From NCBI RefSeq assembly GCF_050947335.1, contig NC_134997.1, forward strand, positions 2,480,001 to 2,544,000: 64,000 nucleotides of DNA, in the 5' to 3' direction. Within the stretch, counting starts at the first letter, position 1. The number at the start of each line of letters is the position of its first letter. The notes under the pieces are model-generated. The model did not search any database, had not been told where the DNA came from, and worked only from the letters and a program-made list of their open reading frames with translations. Source of the stretch: Megachile rotundata (taxonomy: Eukaryota; Arthropoda; Insecta; Hymenoptera; Megachilidae). Shown here one piece after another: positions 34,803 through 44,403 of this stretch. The position numbers were made by a program, and so were the translations under genes.

Positions 34803-35806
34803 CACTGCCTGTTTGTGTGATTTGGTTTTCCACAGCAATAACACACAACATTCTTCGAATCCCCTGGCTGCTTGGTATGTTGTTGTTTTGAACTGGCTTC
34901 CGATAATTTTGCACTGCCTTTCCTGTTGTTCCAATTTTTCGGCTTGCGAGAATTTTGAAACGCGTATATTTCACTTTTGCCGTTTTTATTTTCCAGTACT
35001 TTTAATGTATTCGTTGCATTTTTCTCGGCAGCTTCCCGACATACGGCCTCTTTAAATGCCGTTTCAAAATCCAATTTGTCTATTCGAAACAGCGCTGCCT
35101 TAGTATCGTGATTCCTTAATCCACTCACAAATTGATCACGGAGTGCCACTCTTATATCACTAAAATTGCACTGTGACGATAACTTTTTTAACCTTGCTGC
35201 AAACTCAGCCACTGATTCACTTGGTTCCTGTTTAGCCACATTAAATTTGCATCTTTCCATTATTTCCGATGGCTTTGGATTTAAATGTTCAGTCATTGTT
35301 TTAACCAGATCATCGAATGTTTTAGAATTTAATCTGTCTGGTTGCACTAACTGCTTCATTAGACCAAACGCTTCTTCATCTAAACGTGTCAACAAATGTG
35401 CGGCTTGTTTTTCGGCTTTAATGTCTTTAGCTATGAAGTATAGTTCTAACCGTTCCACGAAATTCTCCCAGTTGTCTTTATGTAAACAAAATTCTAATCT
35501 GATACCTTCGTTTGCCATGTTGTCCTCCGGGTCACTTTCTGCTTCGTTTTCGGCTTGACTGTAAACCGCCTTGCTGGATGTACTTTTGTTCAGGTCAACC
35601 TTCCCTTCGTCGATCGGGTTATTGTTTATATTACTTGTACGAGCTCTTTCTTCAGCTATTTCTTTTCTCACTGTTTCTCTCAGTAATTCGCGTAAATTTT
35701 CAAATTTGTCGGTTTCAACGAATGCGATGCACCTTTTAATTAGTTCTTCTTTAATTTGTTCCTTATTAAGCTGCTGAACCCACGATAGTCCTTTTTGTTC
35801 TGACAT
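34803..35806 (-). pseudogene. Gypsy gag, truncated by the foldback insertion
   Basis: Structural capsid/nucleocapsid protein. Starts MSEQKGLSWVQQLNKEQIKE at 35806, with an acidic N-terminal third, the capsid-like region LEFCLHKDNWENFVERLELY ... KQEPSESVAEFAARLKKLSS, and a first zinc knuckle CYCCGKPNHTNRQC (C-x2-C-x4-H-x4-C). Right after it the reading enters the foldback terminal repeat and stops at 34769. There is no stop between gag and pol in the remaining parts, so the intact ancestor probably read gag and protease as one frame. Confidence 0.9.
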
Positions 35807-36057
35807 ATATTTAATTATTTAATTTCACTGCACCTTACTACAGCGTATTAACTTTTTGATCGGTTGGACCTGCTAATTTATTACGTAAATACGACGTTTA
35901 ACTGCGCACATAGAACGAAATGCGGCTCGCGACTCACCTTCCCGAGTGACGACCGTGGCGTTCCACACGATAATACTCTTATGTGTATATTACGCACTTT
36001 TATTTGATTGCATCATTTGCACACCAGATCCTTATTTCGTCGATCCTCGTCGCCAAT

Positions 36058-36259
36058 TGTAATGTCCGGGAAACTTAGCCGTGGTTCATTAATAATAAGA
36101 TTTATTATAAAATATATTAATACAAGAAAACGTGGAACAAGATCTCAACTGACTGCGAGCGGAATCGGCACTACGCACCCTCGAGCCCCCTCTTAACCTA
36201 CACAGCACACACACGGCTCGGCCCGCGGATCCACGACATCACACTCACACTACATCACA
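36058..36259 (-). repeat. 5' LTR of the gypsy element
   Basis: Matches the 3' LTR except for C at 36079 where the other has T. On the minus strand the sequence starting two bases inside the element reads TGGCGACGAGGATCG (about 36055-36041). This sits where the tRNA primer binding site belongs, though I did not identify the tRNA. Confidence 0.92.
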
Positions 36260-36264
36260 ATAAT

Positions 36265-36928
36265 TTATCATGATTTTGAATTATGTACTGTAAGGTGTCA
36301 GGGAATGTTCCTGCGGCTAAATTTTCAAGATTATAGGCAGGGCCTGGACCTACCATGGCTATGGGATTGAGACGCACGCTGCAACAATAGCGGAATGGGA
36401 TAGGGCCCGAAAGTTTCCCGAATGCTTAAAACGGATACATCACAATAAATTTTCACAAAGTAGAACGAGTTTAGTTTCCTCGACAAATCATTGCATTTAG
36501 TTTCTTTTTGTCCATTTTTTATTATTTTTCTAACAGTACCTATAGCTACATTCTAATAACGCATGTTGTATGTATACTAATAATAGCTCTGCAAACTTTG
36601 GTCGTACATCATGTTATATTTGCTATATTATATTACGTTATATTATATTTCCATCATTTCAAAATAATTACTGGCTATTTTTGTTAAAATTCTGGTGTAT
36701 AATTAATGACCTCAACGATGCTGTAAGAAGTTTGTACACGTTTCTATTTGACAGTAATGTACAGAAAACAGTAAGGTTTCTATTTACAAATACAATAACG
36801 GACTTGTGCATATGTGCATGTGGCTGGAAGCTTTTTTGACGTAGACAATTATGTATAAAATTTTGAAAGTAATAGTATGTTTTTGCAAAACTTCATTTTT
36901 TGTAAAAGAATTAATATTTTTATGTATG
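36265..36928. other. AT-rich spacer between two LTR elements
   Basis: No gene or transposon is supported. A G+C-richer piece at 36330-36420 (gggcctggacctaccatggc) has no ORF and no partner in the window. Confidence 0.4.
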
Positions 36929-36932
36929 CATA

Positions 36933-37260
36933 TGTAGAATAATATTTAATAATTAAATATAATGCATGAAATTTATTAACAAAATATTACTGGGTATAAT
37001 TAATGAATTGCAACACAAAGATGAAACTTCTCAAATTACAAAATTCTCACGTCTTTTCCTCTCAAACTCTCACAAAGCAATCCCCATCAGCTTCTTCTCA
37101 AAACATTCAATCGCACCCAAAAGACAATCTTCTAGCAACCTTCATTGCATGCAAACTTCAATCATATCATACGCAAGCTTCATTCATATTATGCACCCAT
37201 GTCAAACACACACATACCATACAATTACAAAGTACACACACACACATACCACACACCACA
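36933..37260 (-). repeat. 3' LTR of the SAP-gag element
   Basis: Starts TGTAGAATAATATTTAATAA on the + strand and ends cacataccacacaccaca. It contains CA-rich runs near 37205-37260. Confidence 0.92.
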
Positions 37261-37288
37261 CTCGGCCATCCTGCAGCGATATCTGTCC

Positions 37289-38440
37289 TCAGATATCAGA
37301 TATATTTTCATTATCAGACAATAAATCTTCTAGATCCTCGAACCAAGATTTCATATTCTCTACAGCAGTCGACGTTTGTTTAAACCTGGTTCTAATTGTG
37401 TTCTCTTGATAGCGACCAAGTCTCCTTCTTGATAATGATGAGCTTTTTTTACAATGCCGACTGAAATTTCGCCTATTTTCTTGATGTATCTTAAAAATAT
37501 TAGCTTTTTTACGCTTTGACGAACGAACATGTCCATCCTCAATTATATGACTTAAATAATCTACTTTACACTGAAGAAAAAGACATTTTTTCCAATTTAA
37601 ACTTAAACCATAATCGCCCGCAATATACAAAATTTCCCGTAATCTCGATACAACTTCACTTTCGTCATTCGCAGGAATTATCAAATCATCTGTTAAAACG
37701 ATACCTGTCTTAATCGGATTTCGAAATATGCTATTATTATATTTCTGAAATACGGCCGGAGAATTACAAAGACCGAAGAGTGTTCTTAAAAATTCATAAC
37801 CATCTTTTTTCTTAACAAGAACAATCGGACTAGCATACTCAGATATACTTTCTTGCACAATACCTGCTCGCATCCATTCATCTACTTGTTTTTTAATTAT
37901 TTCCCTCTGAACCGGTGCTAATCTACGCGGAGGTTGATACATAGGTATATCATCTTTCAATACTATTTCCAGCTTAACGTTAGACTCCTTAATTGCTTTT
38001 GGTTCATAATTGTTTATAATATCCTCTAATTCTTGTTTAATACTTTCATTTTTGATATGCTGTAAATCTATTAATGAATTTGTTAAATTGTTGCTGGACT
38101 CATCGAAGACGTCAATGGAAAATATTTCTGGAACATCACAAGAATTAGTTACATTATTTTCAAGCTTCGTTATTTCAACATTTTTGCCATCTATAACCAA
38201 TTTAGCCTCTTCTAACAACTGTGAACCAATCAAAAAATTGTGTCTTAAATATTTATCTGTTACAACATGAATCAATAATCGGAAAGTATTTTCATCGATC
38301 TGTACATCTGCATAAAAACTGCCTAATGTAGTAACTTTATTTAAACCGAAACCGATGCAAGAGATTTCTGAACCGTGTAGACTTGGGCATCCTAATTTAA
38401 TATATTGTTCAGCTTTCATTATATGCAAATCACTGCCCAT
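37289..38440 (-). pseudogene. Protease and reverse transcriptase remnant
   Basis: The protease site reads FLDMGSDLHIM, so DTG has become DMG. RT starts normally (PPRRLAPVQREIIKKQVDEW ... ASPIVLVKKKDG) but jumps straight to YEFLRTLFGLCNSPAVFQKY, losing the palm strand with the first catalytic aspartate. The YxDD box is altered (VLTDDLIIPA). After DYLSHIIEDGHV the sequence runs into KANIFKIHQ and then, in a neighbouring frame (37360-37470), AHHYQEGDLVAIKRTQLEPG. That is a typical integrase C-terminal motif, so the rest of RT, RNase H and the integrase core was deleted. Confidence 0.85.
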
Positions 38441-38475
38441 ATCTAAAAATGCTTCTACTTGCTTAGATAATAAAT

Positions 38476-39630
38476 TTACAGATTTGTATACCTTATTATC
38501 CCTGACAACAACTGCTGAACATCGTTTACCTGTCCTTTCTTACAATCTACAGCTCTATGCCCAAACTCTCGACACGCAAAACATCTTGGACCCTTGCTCT
38601 TAACCGGGCAGTTCATCCCCAGATGATTCTTGTCGCCGCAGTTAAAACATCGTAATTCATTATTTGTCACTTCTTTTTTATCTTGCATCCTGACTGGTGA
38701 CCACATGATCTCCTTAGGTCTAGTAACTGGAGTAAATGGCAACGATCTTCCTCGAAGAGAAATTCTGTTGAATGCCGCTAGCAATTCTCCTTTCGTCGCA
38801 ATATTTTGTACCCGTGCAAGATCCCTTAATCCACGATCAGGTATTCCATCTATTAAATACTCTACAATTTCTGTGTCACTAATTGGCACACGATTTCCCA
38901 AAATAACCTTCTGATGCACGTACTCGCTAAAACTCTCTTCCTTTTTCCAAATACGTGCCTCAAAACGTCGCCTCATTTCAAGAACATTCTCAGGGTGATA
39001 GAACATTTCACGCAAATTCTTCAGTAGCTCTTCAACCGACATCGCAATATGTTCTGATTTCGAATGAAACCATTCAAATGCATTTCCTTTATGATGTGAT
39101 CCCATTAATGATTTTGTCATGTCATCTGTCAGCTGGTACGTTGTTTTTAGAGTTTGAACTTGACGCTCCCATATAATAAAATTATTATCACTTCCATCAA
39201 AATTACTTAATAAATCTGCAATAGCAGATATGTTTACAAGCGCCGGTCGTTCTTGTCTTGGCAATGATCGTGCCGAATCTTCCGCTTCGCATTGGTTAGA
39301 ATTAGAGTTTACACGTTGTATCCTTTGAAGTAATTCAATTTGTTGTCGCGCAAATTCGAGCTCTCGTTCCATCAATTGTTTTTCTCTTTTCGAGAGTTCC
39401 ATCTCTCGTCGCATATATGCCAACTCATCAAATCCTGATGCATTTTCACTTGCATTTTCTTCAATTTCATCACTTATACGCACCTTTAACCATTCTCCCG
39501 TTGGATCGGCGTCAGACAAACGCTGAATCAATTCTGCTTTCAACCCAGAAGTTTGAAGTCCCATTTCTCGCAATTTCTCTTTCAATTCTGCGATGCAGAA
39601 ATCATTTGGATTTTTAATTACCCAACTCAT
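38476..39630 (-). CDS. Retrotransposon gag with N-terminal SAP domain
   Basis: 384 codons, intact. An N-terminal SAP-like helix pair (IAELKEKLREMGLQTSGLKA ELIQRL) is followed by a charged coiled coil (ELAYMRREMELSKREKQLME), a capsid-like region (FYHPENVLEMRRRFEARIWK ... ESFSEYVHQKVILGNRVPI) and two zinc knuckles, CFNCGDKNHLGMNC and CFACREFGHRAVDC. SAP motifs bind AT-rich DNA, and in gag they may guide the particle to chromatin (inference). The pol frame opens about 35 bases beyond the stop in another phase. It is the only complete transposon protein in the window. Confidence 0.88.
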   Translation of the reverse strand: MSWVIKNPNDFCIAELKEKLREMGLQTSGLKAELIQRLSDADPTGEWLKVRISDEIEENASENASGFDELAYMRREMELSKREKQLMERELEFARQQIELLQRIQRVNSNSNQCEAEDSARSLPRQERPALVNISAIADLLSNFDGSDNNFIIWERQVQTLKTTYQLTDDMTKSLMGSHHKGNAFEWFHSKSEHIAMSVEELLKNLREMFYHPENVLEMRRRFEARIWKKEESFSEYVHQKVILGNRVPISDTEIVEYLIDGIPDRGLRDLARVQNIATKGELLAAFNRISLRGRSLPFTPVTRPKEIMWSPVRMQDKKEVTNNELRCFNCGDKNHLGMNCPVKSKGPRCFACREFGHRAVDCKKGQVNDVQQLLSGIIRYTNL

Positions 39631-39784
39631 TTTAACGATCTCTTCAATAATAAACTATCACTTCCAAACTATACTCTCAATTAATAGTACTCTAAATGTT
39701 CACACAAAATGTCTGCACAAAATGTCCGCACAATTGCTCTGATACGACTCGGTTTAAATTCTTATCCCGGCTGAGCCCCCAATT

Positions 39785-40112
39785 TGTAGAATAATATTTA
39801 ATAATTAAATATAATGCATGAAATTTATTAACAAAATATTACTGGGTATAATTAATGAATTGCAACACAAAGATGAAACTTCTCAAATTACAAAATTCTC
39901 ACGTCTTTTCCTCTCAAACTCTCACAAAGCAATCCCCATCAGCTTCTTCTCAAAACATTCAATCGCACCCAAAAGACAATCTTCTAGCAACCTTCATTGC
40001 ATGCAAACTTCAATCATACCATACGCAAGCTTCATTCATATTATGCACCCATGTCAAACACACACATACCATACAATTACAAAGTACACACACACACATA
40101 CCACACACCACA
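39785..40112 (-). repeat. 5' LTR of the SAP-gag element
   Basis: Same 328 bases as 36933-37260 with one difference. The candidate tRNA-Pro-like primer binding site lies just inside it at about 39783-39764. Confidence 0.92.
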
Positions 40113-40248
40113 CATATATACATATGAGATATACATATATTTCATATATACATATACAGGGTGTCCGCGCCAAAGTGTTACAACGTGATATCTTATGAAT
40201 TATTGATGTCACGAAAAAGTGCTTATACGGAAATTGCAGGGCAAAATA

Positions 40249-40298
40249 TAGTGATCGAATTGAGTAACCCCCTCCTTTTTCGAAGTCGATTAAAAAGA
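40249..40298 (-). repeat. Isolated 45-50 bp terminus of the AACCGACTTCG repeat
   Basis: Reads gatcgaattgagtaaccccc then tcctttttcgaagtcgatta, the reverse complement of the first 45 or so bases of the repeat at 16213. It lies between the two parts of the foldback arm 'ttgcagggcaaaa' and 'aaccctatgttttggcag'. Nothing of the rest of the repeat is present. Confidence 0.85.
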
Positions 40299-40369
40299 AA
40301 CCCTATGTTTTGGCAGAAGCAAAATTTTTTTATCGTTATTAATGTAAAAGATATGATGGTGAATACAAG

Positions 40370-40613
40370 TTTGTATACGTTTTACAAATTCGTTCTCGAC
40401 GTTTTCCATAATTTCGTACGGAATATTTACGCATGCATTGTGTATTCTATTTTTTAAGTCAGTTATATTGTTTATTGGCGTTCTATAAATCTCTTGTTTA
40501 ATGTAACCCCACAAGAAGAAATCGCACGAGGTTAAATCAGGTGACCGCGGTGGCCAAGAAATTGGTCCACTACGGCCTATCCATTTGTCGTTGAATACTT
40601 TACGCAGCCACAA
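40370..40613 (-). pseudogene. Mariner-type transposase C-terminal fragment (foldback parent)
   Basis: Reads WLRKVFNDKWIGRSGPISWP, PRSPDLTSCDFFLWGYIKQE, IYRTPINNITDLKNRIHNAC and VNIPYEIMENVENEFVKRIQ. This is the common insect mariner-like C-terminus with W-IGR-GPI-WPPRSPDLTP-DFFLWG. The third catalytic aspartate (SCDFFLW) is retained. Upstream domains are missing because the left arm follows directly. Confidence 0.85.
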
Positions 40614-41229
40614 ACTTGTATTTCAAATAGCGGAAAGCGCGTGGAATAAATTTTTTGTTAAATTGTCTTTATACCTACCTTGTACTGAAACATTTAAATA
40701 AATGTCCCAACCTTCCAAATTATTAATATCATCTTCGATACGGAAAACTTAGACCATAATGGACAATACTTTTCACATTTCTTACTCTTCGGATCTGCCA
40801 TTTCGACCATAGACCCCGCCTATCTATTTCGGCAGGCAGAGTCGAACTTGCGGCACTTACTATAACAATAAGACCGCTTTTATGACTTACTCGTCAAATC
40901 GAGATGTCACTCCTGAAAATCACTAAATTTGTAACCGTTATATTTCGAAAACTAATGAAAATCGGGTAAGTACCTACATGAAACCTTAATGAATTCGTCT
41001 TGAAAAGCACTAATCGCCTGATCGGAAAAAAAATATATAGTTCCATTTAAAAAACGAAACTTCACCATCATATCTTTTACATTAATAACAATAAAAAAAT
41101 TTTGCTTCTGCCAAAACATATGCCTCTTTTACCCTGCAATTTCCATATAAGCACTTTTTCGTAACATCAATAATTCATGAGATATCACGGTGTAACACTT
41201 TGGCGCGGACACCCTGTGTACATACTATA

Positions 41230-41430
41230 TGTACATGTGACAAGGGATACATGACCGTCCAACGACGATCACCACGGCGATTAGGCCTGATGTTATGACG
41301 TCCGGGCCATAAAACAACCCCGAGGCTCCAGTTCCGCGGGGGCTAGGAAACCTTGAGAAACTTGAGGAGGATCATTCTTTAGAGACCATTCAAAGACGTG
41401 ACTTCACCCTCGGAATCGTCTTTTTAAAGT
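41230..41430 (+). repeat. Dispersed repeat, copy 2 (partner at 18805-19025)
   Basis: Blocks acatgaccgtccaacgacga, cgtccgggccataaaacaac and ccctcggaatcg match the earlier copy in the same order with about one change per ten bases. No ORF. Confidence 0.7.
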
Positions 41431-41439
41431 ATATTATTT

Positions 41440-43140
41440 TGTAAAACGAAATTAGAGTAACGTGCCTCTTATTTTCATCCGTGTCTTACACGAGAAAGTC
41501 ATATATTGATAATTTTTAGTAAAGCTAAGTGAAGAAATATTACTTTTATATGATTTATCCTTAAATATGTTTGAATGTTCAAAAATGCTTACGGTTTCAT
41601 TTACTGTAATTTTTAAATTTTTGCTTATGGAATTGTAGAATTGTTACTGCAATTCTTATACAATTTATCACGTTGGATATGCCACGTTCGTTGGTAGGCG
41701 TACAACAAAAATTTTGAAAATATTTTTAAGCAGTTTTAATTATTTTTTAATCATTGTTCATTTGTCTCATTATTAGTTTGACGAATGGAAATTTGAAAGT
41801 AATATATGAGTTTTTGATATGAAGTAGTCTAATTTTTTAAGGATCTTTATACGCCAAAAACATTCAATTTTTGTTGAAACATTTGTTTTTAAAATATTTT
41901 CAAAGCTTCTAAAGTTACCTGCCTAAAAGTAAAATTTTGAAGAATAGTTTCACTCCTTAAATTTGAGTTTCACTCCTTAAACTTGAATTCGCAACTGAAA
42001 AGAATATGTATTTATTATTTTCAACTGTTTTACAAGTTAGACAAAAGTTCATTCAAATTGGAGTCAGCAGTTTGTGATTCTTCATTTTTACAACAATGAA
42101 GAAAGTATTTTTCCCAAATAATGAGATGTTAAAATCATTTATGAAAGCTTCATTACCTGATGCAATGACTTAATATTTTTGCTGTATATTGATCACACCT
42201 CTAAAAGCTAACCAAAGTTGTCGAAACTTGGTACCACGAAAGTGCAACACGGTCATGCGCGATATGTGCAACTCGTAACACATCTAGTTTGTTACGTAGC
42301 GCGTAGTCGAAGGTCGTCTCATATTACGAGTCTGGTCGGCTACGTATGTGCAGTACGCAATTTTTTCTTGCGTAAAAGCTGAAATACGACAGCAACGTAA
42401 AGGCAGCTTACGTAACGGTGAACGACAATGAATCAAAGCTCCACAATTGAACGTGATGAGAGAACGAACTGCGTCCGTTTGTAATATTGATCGACGTTAT
42501 TTGCGACACTTTTACTTATTATGCCTACGAACGATCACGTAGGTCATTAGACCTATTATTTCAAGAAACTGAGATTACGCAGACATCAGCATAACTTCTA
42601 TATTTATTCTAAAAATAAATTTCGACCTAATCAGTAAATTGCAAATGTAATCTTATAAAAGCATGTACGTTATTTTCTAGAGTATTTATTACGAATTATA
42701 CGAATTATTTTGATGATTTAACTGGTACAAACACTAAACTGTTTATTAGCAGTAACTGAATCTTTATCAGTTTTTCTTTCTACACTCTTAAAGTATACCT
42801 TTAATTGAATTGGGCACTTTGAAAATTCTTCCGAAACTTCGTTTTCCATTGACTTTGTACTTCTCAATACACCGTAAGACTTACAACGATTATTTTTGCA
42901 GATTATTATAAGCATTTCATATAAGCATGTCATATGTAATTCTCTTTAATAATATATAATTGCTGCTATTATTTTTTCAGAAATATAATACGATGCAATG
43001 TATTTCTGTTTCTCTTGCACAATTTGAATAAACGAAAATGACTCCTTTTCCAAATGTTCGATTCAATTGCATAAGTATCTTGAAGATCTGAGGAACATGG
43101 AACAATGATATAGATCAAGTCATTTTTAACAATTTATTGT
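41440..43140. other. Intergenic region left of CPR-C
   Basis: Largely AT-rich. The part at 42225-42560 has many ACGT/CGTA words (acgtagcgcgtagtcgaagg, gcttacgtaacggtgaacga) and no ORF. Its role is unknown. A TTTATT at 43153-43158 gives AATAAA for the minus-strand CPR-C transcript. Confidence 0.35.
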
Positions 43141-43217
43141 AAAATATGTATATTTATTGCAATTTCTGTAGTTTCATTAGAAGGGCGTTGTAGTGACAGT
43201 ATTAAATAAGTAACAGT

Positions 43218-44339
43218 TTAAAGGAGTGCGGTAGCAGGAGCATAGGTGAGACCACCGAGGGGTGCTGCGTAAGCAAAAGGTGAAGAATAGGCGGCCGTAT
43301 AAGCATATGCGTTAGGATACGTAGTATAACTTGTGACAGCTCGAACCGGCGACAGGCCTACGAATCGTTGAGTTTGTGTTGCTCCCTGCGCTGATGTAAC
43401 AAAAGCTTTCACTGGTACGCCTTGCTGTTCTTGTTGTTCTTCTTGCTGCCGTTCTTGCTTTCCCTCTTGTTCTGGCTGTATCTTTTGCTGTTGGCGTTGT
43501 TGAATCTGTTGTTGCAATTGCAACCTAGATCGTTGCTGAAGTTGTTGCAGCTGTTCTTGCTGCTGTTTTTCAATTTCTTTCAGCTGTTGCAGTTGCTGCT
43601 CTTGTTGCTGTCGTAGCTGTTTGTCACGATTGGTTGGCCTTGCTGTAACAAGAGGACCGGATCTTGCTTCGACAACTTCTACATCGGAGTCCGGACCATT
43701 AGCTGGAACAGCCGGCGCTGGTCCAGCTGCGGCTGGCAAAACGGGTGCGACTGCACTGGAAGGTGCGATAGCAGGTGCATAAGGCAAGACAGGCGCGGCA
43801 ATGGCTGCTACGGCGGTTGCTGGTTCGCGACTGACCACGGCATTAAATCCATTTATAGGGTCCGCTGTGTACTCAACGATGCGTCGAGTACCGTCTGCCT
43901 CGATTAGACTATAGCTACCCTGCACCACATCACCATTTCTCGTCTCGTATTGGGCCTTTGAGTCGCCAGTAACTGCATCCTGAACGTCGTACGCGAAACT
44001 GTATTGAGGAGCTGCATCTAATTCCTCGAGTTTCGCCGCCGTTACACTTGTTACGACGGGAGCAGACGCCACTGCTGACGGTACTGCTGGGACCACCGCC
44101 CCCTTTGAAAGAACTGCCAAGCTTAAGAATACGACGAGCTGAAATCCATGATAAAGAATTAATTTTAGACTCACACGAGTACCGTAGAAGATTGCATTGT
44201 TTTAAAAAATAATAGAAACATCCTTGGCAAATTAAGTTTTCAAAGGACGAATGTGGACTTGTAAATCTGCTTAGAACTTGTCGCATATCTCTTGATTGAG
44301 AATCGAAATGGACTAAGCTTTCCTTACCTTTCCAACCAT
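43218..44339 (-). CDS. RR-2 cuticular protein with glutamine-rich tail (CPR-C)
   Basis: Exon 1 (44328-44339) encodes MVGK before a GTAAGG donor. Exon 2 (43218-44138) follows TTTCAG in phase 0, giving 310 residues. The signal peptide is MVGKLVVFLSLAVLSKG. The RR-2 domain runs from APQYSFAYDVQDAVTG to YTADPINGFNAVVSREP. Then come an Ala/Pro linker, an acidic-basic segment (DSDVEVVEARSGPL), about 90 residues dominated by Gln/Glu with Leu (43395-43640, likely coiled coil) and a Tyr/Ala-rich C-terminus (PNAYAYTAAYSSPFAYAAP). RR-2 proteins usually carry Ala/Pro repeats only, so the Q-rich block is unusual. Chitin binding by the RR-2 part is expected; the Q-rich part may self-associate or be crosslinked (inference). 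Confidence 0.92.
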
Positions 44340-44366
44340 GTTTGTTTGTGAGAGGATCGCCAGAAG

Positions 44367-44403
44367 ACTGATGTCTCGGTGTAAGATTCCTCGTACTTTT
44401 ATA
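44367..44403 (-). promoter_or_regulatory. Core promoter of CPR-C
   Basis: A minus-strand TATAAAA (44397-44403) and a TCAGT initiator (44367-44371), with 34 bases between the first T and the initiator A. This matches CPR-A and CPR-B. The leader to the ATG at 44339 is about 30 bases. Confidence 0.78.

Larger units (their letters stand above)
30108..36259 (-). mobile_element. Ty3/gypsy LTR retrotransposon, complete but inactivated
   Basis: Identical ends (TG...CA) of 202 bases and a 5-base duplication ATAAT (30103-30107 and 36260-36264) define the insertion. Transcription runs on the minus strand: 5' LTR (36058-36259), leader, gag, protease, reverse transcriptase, RNase H, integrase, polypurine tract, 3' LTR (30108-30309). 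It is inactivated by a foldback insertion (33529-34800), a one-base frame error at a nine-A run, an in-frame stop before integrase, and a changed catalytic residue in reverse transcriptase. The LTRs differ at one visible position (30129 versus 36079), so insertion is recent. Confidence 0.95.
36933..40112 (-). mobile_element. LTR retrotransposon, internally deleted, gag with SAP domain
   Basis: LTRs of 328 bases (36933-37260 and 39785-40112) differ at one visible base (atcatatcat versus atcataccat). They are flanked by CATA (36929-36932 and 40113-40116), a 4-base duplication. On the minus strand the sequence just after the 5' LTR reads TTGGGGGCTCAGCCGGGAT, close to the complement of a tRNA-Pro 3' end, a plausible primer binding site. 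Gag is complete (38476-39630), but pol has lost most of reverse transcriptase, RNase H and integrase (37289-38440). Recent insertion but defective. Confidence 0.93.
40157..41216. mobile_element. Foldback transposon, family 1, copy 3 (keeps more transposase)
   Basis: Begins CAGGGTGTCCGCGCCAAAG after a TA and ends CGGACACCCTG followed by TG. The right arm matches copy 2 over its length. The left arm is shorter and is interrupted at about 40249-40298 by a short piece of the AACCGACTTCG repeat. The middle encodes a transposase C-terminus on the minus strand (40370-40613), which ties the foldback family to a Tc1/mariner-type parent. Confidence 0.88.

Noticed and set aside
35166..35558. 130-codon + strand frame and neighbours within the gypsy gag
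   Set aside because: Antisense of the gag frame, which has recognisable capsid and zinc-knuckle motifs.
40157..41216. TA target-site duplication on foldback copy 3
   Set aside because: The left side has TA, but the right side reads TG before the next TA, so an intact duplication cannot be claimed.
43422..43616. Leucine-rich + strand frame that looks like a membrane protein
   Set aside because: It is the reverse complement of the CPR-C glutamine-rich block.
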